Source of the DNA: an uncultured Gammaproteobacteria bacterium
GTDB taxonomy: Bacteria > Pseudomonadota > Gammaproteobacteria > Magnimaribacterales > TMED112
NCBI GenBank assembly: GCA_913020145.1
Contig: CAJWAI010000005.1
Location: 1 to 55,588 of the forward strand
Direction: 5' to 3'
DNA: 55,588 nt
Shown in pieces: positions 37,577 to 47,319 of the stretch. Every line of letters begins with the position of its first letter. Position 1 is the first letter of the stretch. Both the position numbers and the translations under genes were made by a program. The notes under the pieces are model-generated. The model saw only the letters and a program-made list of their open reading frames with translations. It did not search any database and had not been told where the DNA came from.

Positions 37577-38894
37577 GTTCAGATTTCGTATTGGTTTTTC
37601 CTAGCTCGACGCCCCATTGATCAAATGGATTTATGTTCCAAAAGAAACTATTAAATAATACTTTGTTTTCCCACATGGCCATAAGTTCACCAATAGCTTC
37701 AGGTGTTAAGGAATTTAGCTCAATAGTTGTAAAACTTCTTCTTGAAACTCTCTTATTTGTATTTGATTCTCCTTCATTGCCCTCTTTTAATGACTTTGAT
37801 TGCCCAAGGAATTGTTTGTAATTTAACTGGTCTGATCTAGTAACTATAAAATATAAATTATAATTTTTAGTGCCTTGATAGACTTGTTGGAAAAAAGAAT
37901 GTTGTGATCTAGGTCCGAAACCACCCCAAACAATCATTCCAGTCTCGTAATCTAGATCTTTTCCATTTTGATCAACAGATTTACCTGTAGATTCCATTTC
38001 TACTTGCTGCACATATTGATAGAAGTTCCTTAGTTTCCAGTCATAGTTAATTACAAGTGTAGATTCAATCCCACAGACGTTATTCGCGATTACATCCTGA
38101 ATAGATAAAGTTAGTGAGGGATTTTGATTGATATCTGCATTTAAAGATAATTGATCTGAATGCTCTGCGCCTTTTAAAAATTCTTTATATTTCTCTTCAC
38201 CATGCACTAAATAAAAAAGCAAATTAATTGGTCCCCAGATAGAAAAACGCCCTCCCATCGAGCTATCCATTGGAATTATATTTTCCTCACTAATGCCATA
38301 ATTTTTTGCTCCATCAATATTTGAAGTGACTACAAATGTATTTGATAAAAAATTTCTATTAGTTACAGATTCATAACTAGTTAATGTCTCTGTAGTAGAA
38401 AAAGACTTAGTAGCTAAAATAAAGGCAGAGTCTTCTAAACTTTTTTCTTCCAAAAATTTATATTCGTCAGGATCACTTCCAGTAATGAAAATAATTTCTT
38501 TATCTAAACTGCCAAATACTTGATTAAGTAAATTTGGAGCAAGATAAGACCCTCCAATACCAAAGAATACAATAGTTTTCCTATCTCTAAGTTTATTAGA
38601 TATATTTCTAAGATTATCTATATTCGATGTATATAGGCTGCTTCCCTCTTTCCTATATTGAAAATGAGTTGCTGGCTTATTTTCACTAATATTCGATACT
38701 TCTCCTTCCTGAACTTTTTTAAGACGTTGAACAAAATTATTATCATCAATAAATTTTTGGAAACTTCTATAAGTCTCTTCAGATATACTCTGATTTGATT
38801 GATCTATTAAAATATTTGAAGTCTCTATTTTATGTTTTGATAAATCAAATAATCTATTCTTATCAATGTTTTTTAAAAATTCTAAAAAATTCAT
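37566..38894 (-). CDS. pgi: Glucose-6-phosphate isomerase
   Basis: FFGIGGSYLAPNLL, VEMESTGKSVDQNG, RSQHSFFQQVYQG, NPFDQWGVELGK. Confidence 0.92.
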   Translation of the reverse strand: MNFLEFLKNIDKNRLFDLSKHKIETSNILIDQSNQSISEETYRSFQKFIDDNNFVQRLKKVQEGEVSNISENKPATHFQYRKEGSSLYTSNIDNLRNISNKLRDRKTIVFFGIGGSYLAPNLLNQVFGSLDKEIIFITGSDPDEYKFLEEKSLEDSAFILATKSFSTTETLTSYESVTNRNFLSNTFVVTSNIDGAKNYGISEENIIPMDSSMGGRFSIWGPINLLFYLVHGEEKYKEFLKGAEHSDQLSLNADINQNPSLTLSIQDVIANNVCGIESTLVINYDWKLRNFYQYVQQVEMESTGKSVDQNGKDLDYETGMIVWGGFGPRSQHSFFQQVYQGTKNYNLYFIVTRSDQLNYKQFLGQSKSLKEGNEGESNTNKRVSRRSFTTIELNSLTPEAIGELMAMWENKVLFNSFFWNINPFDQWGVELGKTNTKSELDK

Positions 38895-38896
38895 TC

Positions 38897-39550
38897 TTAT
38901 ATGTAGTCTAAAATAGCTGTTTTGATATTTTCAGCTTGAGTTATAGGTCTTCCTACAACTATAAAGTCTGCACCATTTTTATAAGCTTCTGTTGAGCTCA
39001 TAGTTCTTTTTTGATCATCTCCACTTGATTCATTCCTTATTCCTGGCACAACTTTTATTTTGTTTAATTCCTTAAGCTTTGAAAGTTCTTGAGGGCTACA
39101 AACAATGCCATCAATTTTAGTAGTCTCCGCTAGTTTCATTATCCTTTTAAACTGGTTATCAAAATTACTTCCATGCATTTCCTCGACATCATCATCATTC
39201 AGACTAGTTAAAACACTAACACCAATTATTTTTGTATTTGATGCGCTTTCCAAAGCAGCTTCTATCATATCTCTGCCCCCTTTAAGATGGATTGTTGTCA
39301 TTGCCACATTAAAATTTGATATCTCTTTAACTGCTTTATTTACAGTATTTGGTATATCATGCAATTTTAAATCCAAGAATATCGTGAAACCTTTTTCTGA
39401 CAAGTAATCTAAAGCCCTTTTTCCTTCAGCTAAGTATAATTGAAGGCCTACTTTAACCATCGATTGCTGAGGATCAATATACTCGACTATCTTTTTGACA
39501 TCATTTAAGTTGGCAAAATCTAATGCAATAATTAGTTTTCTCTGAGACAT
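38897..39550 (-). CDS. pyrF: Orotidine-5'-phosphate decarboxylase
   Basis: LIIALDFANLND, FLDLKLHDIPNTV, VVGRPITQAEN. Confidence 0.94.
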   Translation of the reverse strand: MSQRKLIIALDFANLNDVKKIVEYIDPQQSMVKVGLQLYLAEGKRALDYLSEKGFTIFLDLKLHDIPNTVNKAVKEISNFNVAMTTIHLKGGRDMIEAALESASNTKIIGVSVLTSLNDDDVEEMHGSNFDNQFKRIMKLAETTKIDGIVCSPQELSKLKELNKIKVVPGIRNESSGDDQKRTMSSTEAYKNGADFIVVGRPITQAENIKTAILDYI

Positions 39551-39582
39551 TATTTGATTGTATTTAAAACAAAAATCTTTTG

Positions 39583-40896
39583 CTAGGAAACAAGAGATAA
39601 AGAAATTCTTTCTCTTTCAGAGTCCATTCCACTTATTGAAACAGTAACCTCTTCTCCTTCTTTGTATAAATCTTGTATTGTTTTGGTGCCGACATTAATT
39701 TCAGAATGATGAATTAGACCATCAATGCCACCTTCTAATTCAACAAATACACCAAAGTCTGTTACTGATTTTATCTTTAACCCTTCTAGAATGTCTCCAG
39801 TATTATGTTTATCTTCAAACTCTTTCCAAGGATTCTCAGTTGTATGTTTTTTACTTAATGATACCTTTCTTTCTTCAAGATCAATTTCCATAATTTTTAC
39901 ATCGATCTTGTCTCCTTTGTTCAGGATACTTGATGGATTTATATTTTTATTTTTCCAATCTAGATCAGTAATATGTACTAGACCCTCAATATCTTCATCG
40001 AGCTTGATGAAACAACCATAGTCAGTCGTAAGAGCTACTTCACCTTGTAATATTTGACCAACATGATATCTACTTTCTATATCTTTCCATGGATCTGCAG
40101 TAAGTTGTTTTAAACCTAAAGAAACTCTCATCTTTTCCGGATCGAAGGAAAGAGTCATAAATTCCATTTTATCTCCAACATTTACAACTTCTTTTGGATG
40201 CATAACTCTTTTCCAAGAAAGATCAGTTATATGAAGCAATCCATCTAGACCTCCCAGATCTACAAAAGCACCATACTCAGTTAAATTTTTAATGGTGCCC
40301 TCTATCTTCTCACCTTCTTTAATAATTTCTAATAATCTGTCTCTTTCTTCTGAGTTTTGTTCTTGTAATACGGCTTTTCTTGAAAGGACCACATTTGATC
40401 TCTTTTTATCGAATTTCATTACCTTGAAATCAAGAGTTTCACCTGTTAAGTCAGGATAATCTTTCCCGCCTTTTGGATCTATCAAAGAACCAGGTAAAAA
40501 AGCTTTCACTACGTCAATAAATACTGTGAATCCACCCTTAACTTTGTTAACAACTTTACCTTCAACATAAGAACCTTCTTCATGCGATTGTTGTAATCTA
40601 TCCCATGTTTCTTGTTTTCTAGCTTTCTCTCTGGATAATCTTATTTCTCCGAAACCATCATCAAGTGCATCTAAAATAACTTCAACTTGATCCCCAACTT
40701 CTACCACTAATTCACTTTTATGGTCTTGAAACTCTTCTATAGAAACTAATCCGTCAGATTTAAAGCCAATATCTAGAGTTACCCATTTTTTACCAATCTC
40801 CAAGACATTAGCCTTAATCAGGGAACCCTGAGTAAGATCAAAATTATCAAAACTCTTATCGAGTAATGTTTGTAATGTGTTATCAGTATCTTTCAT
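39583..40896 (-). CDS. rpsA: 30S ribosomal protein S1, five S1 repeats
   Basis: Five S1/OB repeats starting near GSLIKANV, GSYVEGKVV, GEKIEGTI, GQILQGEV and GDILEGLKI; 437 aa. Confidence 0.93.
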   Translation of the reverse strand: MKDTDNTLQTLLDKSFDNFDLTQGSLIKANVLEIGKKWVTLDIGFKSDGLVSIEEFQDHKSELVVEVGDQVEVILDALDDGFGEIRLSREKARKQETWDRLQQSHEEGSYVEGKVVNKVKGGFTVFIDVVKAFLPGSLIDPKGGKDYPDLTGETLDFKVMKFDKKRSNVVLSRKAVLQEQNSEERDRLLEIIKEGEKIEGTIKNLTEYGAFVDLGGLDGLLHITDLSWKRVMHPKEVVNVGDKMEFMTLSFDPEKMRVSLGLKQLTADPWKDIESRYHVGQILQGEVALTTDYGCFIKLDEDIEGLVHITDLDWKNKNINPSSILNKGDKIDVKIMEIDLEERKVSLSKKHTTENPWKEFEDKHNTGDILEGLKIKSVTDFGVFVELEGGIDGLIHHSEINVGTKTIQDLYKEGEEVTVSISGMDSERERISLSLVS

Positions 40897-41524
40897 TTAC
40901 TAATTCTTCAATAAAATCTATCGTTTCAGTGACAGACTTACTTGTATTATCAATGAGAATAGAGTCATCAGTTTTAACTAGTGGAGAATGTTCTCTTCCA
41001 AGATCTCTACCATCTCTCAGCTCGATCTCATTTTTAAGTTCAGAGATATTAACCTTTTGTCCGTCATTTCTCAACTGATTTGCCCTTCTATTAACTCGCT
41101 CAGATAAATCTGCTGTAAGGAAGATTTTAACTTTAGAGTCTGGAAATAATTTTGAAGACATGTCTCTTCCCTCAGCTACTAAACCCGGTAATTTTCTAAA
41201 CTGTTTTTGAATTTGCATTAACTGCTCTCTTACTTCGCTTTTCTGGGAAAGTTGAGAAGATAAAATTGTTAATTCTTTGCCTCTAATAGCGCTTGTTATG
41301 TCATTTCCATCAAATAAAATATTTTCACTTTTGGAATCATATTTATGTTCAATCCTAGAAAATGATTCCGAGATATTTTCTATATTTTCGCTATGTAGAA
41401 ATGCGAAACATCTATACAACAACCCACTGTCCAAATAATTCCAATTGAGTTTTAATGCTAAAGCTTTGGCTATTGTCCCTTTGCCTGATCCAGAAGGACC
41501 ATCAATCGTTACTATTGGTACCAT
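40883..41524 (-). CDS. cmk: Cytidylate kinase
   Basis: IDGPSGSGKGTIAKALALKLNWNYLDSGLLYR; LVAEGRDMSSKLFPDSKVKIFLTA. Confidence 0.95.
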   Translation of the reverse strand: MVPIVTIDGPSGSGKGTIAKALALKLNWNYLDSGLLYRCFAFLHSENIENISESFSRIEHKYDSKSENILFDGNDITSAIRGKELTILSSQLSQKSEVREQLMQIQKQFRKLPGLVAEGRDMSSKLFPDSKVKIFLTADLSERVNRRANQLRNDGQKVNISELKNEIELRDGRDLGREHSPLVKTDDSILIDNTSKSVTETIDFIEELVNERY

Positions 41525-42693
41525 TTCTCTATAAGACTAAAAAAACCGGGGAATGATGTTTCTACACATTCCATATCATCAAATTCAACTTTTTTGCCAC
41601 TTCTAAGCGAAGCAACCATAAAACTCATTGCCATTCTATGATCCCCACCAGTTTTAATTTTTACTATCCCCATATTCTTGTCTGCAGCAGGCTCCAACTC
41701 AAAACCATCATCAAATTCATGAACCTTCATATCTGGATTAAAGCTTTTAATATTTGATAGCAGCAAACTTATCCTATCAGATTCTTTATATCTTAGTTCT
41801 TTTGCATCCCTAACTATAGTTTTGCCTTTTGCAAACATAGCTAAAACCGCAATTAGTGGTATCTCATCAATTAGATTAGGAACTCTATCTCCATCAATCT
41901 TTACTCCCTTTAATTCATCTTTGCAGAAAGCAACTAAATTAGCTCTTGGCTCTCTAGATTTTACTGAATGATCTTTAATCATCACCATAGCGCCCATTTC
42001 TTCAAGCACTTCAAGAAAGGCCACTCTTGTTCTATTTACTCCAACGTTTTCAATTTGATTTGTTTGTGCTGAAAGAATATTTGCAGCCATCAAATAAGCA
42101 GCAGAAGAAAAATCTCCTGGAATATCTATGTACTTTTTGACGATATCTTTCTTACCATCAAGAATTATTCTGTTACCCTCTCTCTTTATGTCTGCTTCAC
42201 ATTCTTCGAGCATTCTCTCAGTATGATCTCTAGTAGGTATATTTTCTATAATCTCTATTTTGGTTTTCGATGATAATGCTGCTAATAAAAGACAAGATTT
42301 TATTTGAGCGCTAGGAATCTTAAGTTCATAAGTGAAGTCTGATTGTAGATTAGATGATTTTATCTTTATTGGAGAGAATTTTTGGTTTCTTAGTTCAATA
42401 TCTGCTCCCCAATCTTTGAGAGGTTCAGCAATTCTATCCATTGGCCTTTTAGATAATGATTCATCGCCAATTAAAGTACATTCTTTGCCAGAACCTGTTA
42501 TATATCCTGTAAGCAATCTCATGCCTGTTCCGGAGTTACCAAGATTAAGAGTTAAATCTTTTTTATAACCTACAAACTCTTCTGCTGCATTAACAGTATT
42601 TCTGATATCTTCACCAATATTAGATTTATCAAAATCTAAACCAAGAACAGCACATCTTTGTGCAATAGACTTATCTATTGGTAAAACACTCAC
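41512..42693 (-). CDS. aroA: 3-phosphoshikimate 1-carboxyvinyltransferase (EPSP synthase)
   Basis: LNLGNSGTGMRLLTGY, LRYKESDRI, GGDHRMAMSFMVA. GTG start at 42693 overlaps the tyrA stop; very short N-terminus. Confidence 0.92.
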   Translation of the reverse strand: MSVLPIDKSIAQRCAVLGLDFDKSNIGEDIRNTVNAAEEFVGYKKDLTLNLGNSGTGMRLLTGYITGSGKECTLIGDESLSKRPMDRIAEPLKDWGADIELRNQKFSPIKIKSSNLQSDFTYELKIPSAQIKSCLLLAALSSKTKIEIIENIPTRDHTERMLEECEADIKREGNRIILDGKKDIVKKYIDIPGDFSSAAYLMAANILSAQTNQIENVGVNRTRVAFLEVLEEMGAMVMIKDHSVKSREPRANLVAFCKDELKGVKIDGDRVPNLIDEIPLIAVLAMFAKGKTIVRDAKELRYKESDRISLLLSNIKSFNPDMKVHEFDDGFELEPAADKNMGIVKIKTGGDHRMAMSFMVASLRSGKKVEFDDMECVETSFPGFFSLIEKWYQ

Positions 42694-43412
42694 GATAGTT
42701 TTTTCTTTATTTTTTCTTTTAAAGAATCAAGATTAGCTTTATTGTCAGAAAAAATTTCATTCCATAAATCTTTGTCAGATTCTGACAGGCGTAAGATCTC
42801 TTTTAAGCTATCTCCAGAGTACTTATTGAAATCAACATCGTTTTCCTCAAGAATCTCGCGATAGATAAAACTAAGATAATGAGGGAAATGGCTAAGATAA
42901 GCATATATCCTATTATGCTCAGTTAAATCCATTTCGTTAGTTCTTGCGCCTAAAGACTCCCAGAATTCTTTTATTGAATCTACTAACTCTTGTTGTGCTC
43001 CTTTTATTAAAATAACTTCTTTATCTAAAAAAAGTTTATGCTCAGCATTTTCTGGTCCTGTTTTATGACTTCCACATATCGGATGAGATGAAATAAAATT
43101 TTCAGGCAAATTCTTATCAATTAAGAATTCTTTTGAGCTAGAAATATCAGTTATTACTGATAAAGGAAATCTGTTTGAAAAGTCGAGAATATGCTCTAAA
43201 GCTTCTTTTTGTCGGGAACAAATAATTATTAAATCAAAGTCTTCGTTTATTTTATCAATGCTTGTATAAATATTTTTATATATATCCAGTTTTTTTAATG
43301 AAGCAAAATAATTAGAGTCTTGTTCAACACAAGAAATATTATCTGTATTTGATGCTAAGGCAATTGATGTACCCATAAAGCCTGAACCAACTATAAGAGT
43401 TTTTTTAGTCAT
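42690..43412 (-). CDS. tyrA: Prephenate dehydrogenase
   Basis: LIVGSGFMGTSIALA, DISSSKEFL, SSHPICGSHKTGPENA. Confidence 0.87.
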   Translation of the reverse strand: MTKKTLIVGSGFMGTSIALASNTDNISCVEQDSNYFASLKKLDIYKNIYTSIDKINEDFDLIIICSRQKEALEHILDFSNRFPLSVITDISSSKEFLIDKNLPENFISSHPICGSHKTGPENAEHKLFLDKEVILIKGAQQELVDSIKEFWESLGARTNEMDLTEHNRIYAYLSHFPHYLSFIYREILEENDVDFNKYSGDSLKEILRLSESDKDLWNEIFSDNKANLDSLKEKIKKKLS

Positions 43413-43689
43413 TTGATTTTTGTTGTTTAAGAGAAGTCTTCATTATTTCAAGAAAAATAGATTTCAGATCTTCTTTTGGATAAAGAAGAGCCAGTTCATC
43501 TATTTTTTTTAATATTTCACTTTGTCGAGACTCATCAAGAAGGTCTTTATCCATTCTTTTTTTTATTTTGCCTATTTCCAAAGAAAGGTTTAAACGAGAC
43601 TCTAATAAAGATATTAATTCTGAATCAATTGAATCAATTTCTTCTCTAATAAATAATAAGGCTTTTTCATCATCCATATTTTGTCTCAA
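43405..43689 (-). CDS. Chorismate mutase, AroQ type, standalone domain
   Basis: IREEIDSIDSELISLLESRLNLSLEIGKIKKRM...DESRQSEILKKI; ends where a PheA prephenate dehydratase domain would start. Confidence 0.88.
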   Translation of the reverse strand: MRQNMDDEKALLFIREEIDSIDSELISLLESRLNLSLEIGKIKKRMDKDLLDESRQSEILKKIDELALLYPKEDLKSIFLEIMKTSLKQQKSND

Positions 43690-44752
43690 ATGATCTCATA
43701 AAATGAGCTAATGATTCAACTGCATCCATGGATAAAGAATTATAAATGCTTGCTCGCATTCCTCCTACAGTTCTATGTCCTTTTAAATATTTCAAACCTT
43801 CATTATCAGACTCTTCTAAAAATATGCTATCCAGTTTTGGGTTTGAAAGAGTGAATACAACATTACAGATTGACCTTTGTTTCTGATTGACCGGGTTTAT
43901 ATAAAAATCTGATTTATCAATGAGAGAATAGAGTTTATTAGATTTCTCAATACTTGTTTCTTGCATTTTCTTAATACCGCCCTCTTTTTTATACCAATCA
44001 AACATCTTGCCTGCTACATACCAACCGAAAGTATTAGGTGTATTAAGCATTGATTTTTCAGATGCATGAGCATCATATCGCAGAATATTAGGTAGCTCTG
44101 GGTTTGATTTAGATATCAACTCTTTCTTTGCTATGACTAATGTTATACCTGCAGGGCCAAAATTCTTTTGAGCGCAGGCATAAATAAAATCGTATTTAGA
44201 AACATCTATATCTTCAGAAAAAAGACAGGATGACATATCTACAAAAACAGAACCTTCAAAGTTAGGCTCATCTTTTATTTGAATGCCCTGTATAGTTTCA
44301 TTTTTACAATAATGAATAATGGATGAATTGCTTTTAATATCCCATTCATTCAAATTATCAATTTGTGTAAAATTATTTTTTTTAGAAGAAGTGCAGATAT
44401 TTAAATTACATAATTTGCTAGCTTCTTTTATTGCTTTTGATGACCAAGATCCAATCTCTGCATAATTTGCAATATCCCCTAAATGAGAAAAGTTAAGAGG
44501 AATCATAGAAAATTGAAGCGTCGCTCCCCCTTGCAAAAAGAGTACATCATAGTTGTCTGGAATAGATAATAAATCTCTGAGTGTCTCTTCTGTTTTTTCT
44601 GCTATTTCGACAAAAGTTTTATCTCTATGACTTATTTCAATGATCGAAGACCCTATGTCTTTATAATTTATAAGCTCCTCTCTAATGGATTCTAAAACTT
44701 CAAGTGGTAGTGTAGCTGGGCCAGCACTAAAATTATGGACCCTATTCTTCAT
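43670..44752 (-). CDS. serC: Phosphoserine aminotransferase
   Basis: [54 protein letters not shown]. Confidence 0.95.
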   Translation of the reverse strand: MKNRVHNFSAGPATLPLEVLESIREELINYKDIGSSIIEISHRDKTFVEIAEKTEETLRDLLSIPDNYDVLFLQGGATLQFSMIPLNFSHLGDIANYAEIGSWSSKAIKEASKLCNLNICTSSKKNNFTQIDNLNEWDIKSNSSIIHYCKNETIQGIQIKDEPNFEGSVFVDMSSCLFSEDIDVSKYDFIYACAQKNFGPAGITLVIAKKELISKSNPELPNILRYDAHASEKSMLNTPNTFGWYVAGKMFDWYKKEGGIKKMQETSIEKSNKLYSLIDKSDFYINPVNQKQRSICNVVFTLSNPKLDSIFLEESDNEGLKYLKGHRTVGGMRASIYNSLSMDAVESLAHFMRSFETKYG

Positions 44753-47282
44753 CGAGACTTTCTTTAAAGCCTACGGCATCTACTAGTTTTTCATCTTCTC
44801 GTGTTGAGACTACTTTGACGCCTTGTGTATTTCTTCCTATTACACTTATTTGATCGACTTGTGTTCTTATTAATGTTCCCTTATTGCCAATTAACATTAC
44901 CTCATCACCATCTAACACTTGAACGGCTGCAACCATCATCCCATTCCTATCAGATGTATTGAGAGCTATAACTCCCTTTCCACCTCTTTTTTGTCCACCA
45001 AATTCTGAAATGTTAGTTCTCTTTCCATAGCCGTTCTCGCTTAGTGTAAGCAAATTAGAGTCTGGGTTAACTTTGATAATCGAAATTACTTTATCTTCTT
45101 TGTTAATATTCATTCCTTTCACGCCTCTTGTTGACCTGCCCATTGGTCTAACATCAGTCTCTTTAAACCTTATTGCTTTGCCTGATCTCGAAGCAAGACA
45201 CACTTCGTCCTTGCCATCAGTAATAATAGTGCCTATGAGTCTATCTCCTTCATCTAAATTTATAGCTTTCAGTCCTGGAGCATACTTTTTTTCAAATGCT
45301 GTAAGCGCGGTTTTCTTCACCACACCATTTTTTGTTGCCATTAAAATAAAATGTCCATCTTTGTACTCATCAACAGGCAAAAACGATGTTACCCTTTCAT
45401 CTTCATCAAGTGGTAAAACGTTGGATATTGGTCTGCCTTTTGCTGTTCTTCCCATGATTGGCAATTTATATATTTCTAGCCAGTGAACTTTTCCTTTGGT
45501 TGTAAAACATAAAACTTGAACATGAGTATTGAGAACAAGAACTTGCTTGATGAAATCTTCTTCTCGTAATGCAGAGGCAGTTTTACCTACACCACCTCTT
45601 CTCTGTGATCTATATTCTGCTAATTGTTGTGTTTTAACAAAACCATTGTTTGAAATAGTAAAAACTCTTTCTTCTTCTGGAATTAAGTCTGCATCATCAA
45701 TAGTTAGTCTTTTTTCAATTATTTCTGTGCGCCTTTCATCACCGAAAGCATCTTTGATTTCTGTTAGCTCTTCCTTAACAACTTTGGTAAGTCTCTTCTC
45801 ATTTGAGAGTATTTCTTGAAGCTCTTTAATCTGTTTAACTAACTCTTGATATTCTTCATTTAATTTATCGGTTTCAAGTGCGGTAAGCCTGCTTAACCTT
45901 AACTCAAGTATTGCTTTTGCTTGTACCAATGAGAGCTTATATTTTGATCCTTTGATTCCGAAACCTTTCTCTAAACCTTCTGGTTTGCAAATATCTGGAT
46001 CAGAGACTTTATCAAGTAATGGTTTTATTGTTTTGGCAGACCAGTCTTTTTCACAAAGCTTATCTGCTGCTACTTTTGAATTCTCAGATTTCTTTATTAT
46101 TTCTATAATTTCATCGATATTTGCAATAGCTACGATAAGACCTTCAACTACATGACCTCTTTCTTTTGCTTGTTTTAATTCATAAAGAGATCTGTTTGTA
46201 ATGACATCTTTTCGGTGATTAAGAAAAATATTTAAGAGTTGTTCTAAATTACATAATTGAGGTTTATTATCAACAAGAACGACATTATTAATGCCAAAGA
46301 CTTGTTCAAGTTGTGTATTTTTTATTAGATTATTCAGCACTACTTCAGCAACTTCGCCTTTCTTCAATTCAACAACAACTCTCATGCCATCTTTATCTGA
46401 TTCATCTCTTATTTCTCCTATGCCTTCCAGCTTTTTATCCTTTACTAATTCAGCAATTCTCTCCAACATTTTTGCCTTATTAACTTGGAAAGGTATTTCG
46501 GTAATGATAATTGCTTCTTTATTTCCTTTTATTTCCTCTATAGACGTTTTTCCTCTGACATAAACTTTTCCTTGCCCAGTTCTGTATGCTTGTTCAATTC
46601 CTTCTATACCGGTAATTATGCCTCCAAGAGGAAAATCTGGACCTTTAACAATTTTTATTAAGTCATCGACCGTTGCATTTGGGTTATCGAGTATATAGAA
46701 ACATGCATCTATGACTTCTGTTAGATTATGAGGCGGAATATTTGTAGCCATACCAACTGCTATTCCAGAAGAACCATTTACTAGTAAATTTGGAATTCGG
46801 GTAGGCAGCACATCAGGAATATCTTCAGTACCATCGTAATTGGGTGAATAGCTAACTGTTTCTTTTTCAATATCAGCTAAAATTTGGTCGGTAATTTTTT
46901 GCATTCTTATTTCTGTATATCTCATAGCTGCTGCAGAATCACCATCAATGCTTCCAAAGTTCCCTTGGCCTTCAATTAATGGATAACGTAAAGAAAAATC
47001 TTGAGTCATTCTGACAATTGCATCATATACAGCACTATCTCCATGTGGGTGATATTTACCAATAACATCACCAACTACTCTTGCTGATTTCTTGTTGGGT
47101 TTATTATGAGTATTAGAAAGCTTATGCATTGCATAAAGTATTCTTCTATGGACAGGCTTCATTCCGTCTCTGGCATCTGGTAGTGCCCGACCTATGATGA
47201 CACTCATAGCGTAGTCCAAATAGGACTTTTTTAGCTCATCTTTTATGTCAACAGAAAGAACTTCTTTAGCAAACTCTTGCAC
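44742..47282 (-). CDS. gyrA: DNA gyrase subunit A
   Basis: [68 protein letters not shown]. Confidence 0.97.
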   Translation of the reverse strand: MQEFAKEVLSVDIKDELKKSYLDYAMSVIIGRALPDARDGMKPVHRRILYAMHKLSNTHNKPNKKSARVVGDVIGKYHPHGDSAVYDAIVRMTQDFSLRYPLIEGQGNFGSIDGDSAAAMRYTEIRMQKITDQILADIEKETVSYSPNYDGTEDIPDVLPTRIPNLLVNGSSGIAVGMATNIPPHNLTEVIDACFYILDNPNATVDDLIKIVKGPDFPLGGIITGIEGIEQAYRTGQGKVYVRGKTSIEEIKGNKEAIIITEIPFQVNKAKMLERIAELVKDKKLEGIGEIRDESDKDGMRVVVELKKGEVAEVVLNNLIKNTQLEQVFGINNVVLVDNKPQLCNLEQLLNIFLNHRKDVITNRSLYELKQAKERGHVVEGLIVAIANIDEIIEIIKKSENSKVAADKLCEKDWSAKTIKPLLDKVSDPDICKPEGLEKGFGIKGSKYKLSLVQAKAILELRLSRLTALETDKLNEEYQELVKQIKELQEILSNEKRLTKVVKEELTEIKDAFGDERRTEIIEKRLTIDDADLIPEEERVFTISNNGFVKTQQLAEYRSQRRGGVGKTASALREEDFIKQVLVLNTHVQVLCFTTKGKVHWLEIYKLPIMGRTAKGRPISNVLPLDEDERVTSFLPVDEYKDGHFILMATKNGVVKKTALTAFEKKYAPGLKAINLDEGDRLIGTIITDGKDEVCLASRSGKAIRFKETDVRPMGRSTRGVKGMNINKEDKVISIIKVNPDSNLLTLSENGYGKRTNISEFGGQKRGGKGVIALNTSDRNGMMVAAVQVLDGDEVMLIGNKGTLIRTQVDQISVIGRNTQGVKVVSTREDEKLVDAVGFKESLDEE

Positions 47283-47319
47283 CTAGATATTTTATCACAG
47301 CAATCGGCTGTAATCCTCA

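Noticed and set aside
46995-47060. Quinolone-resistance substitution in GyrA
   Set aside because: The QRDR reads [13 protein letters not shown], with wild-type Ser and Asp at the usual resistance positions.
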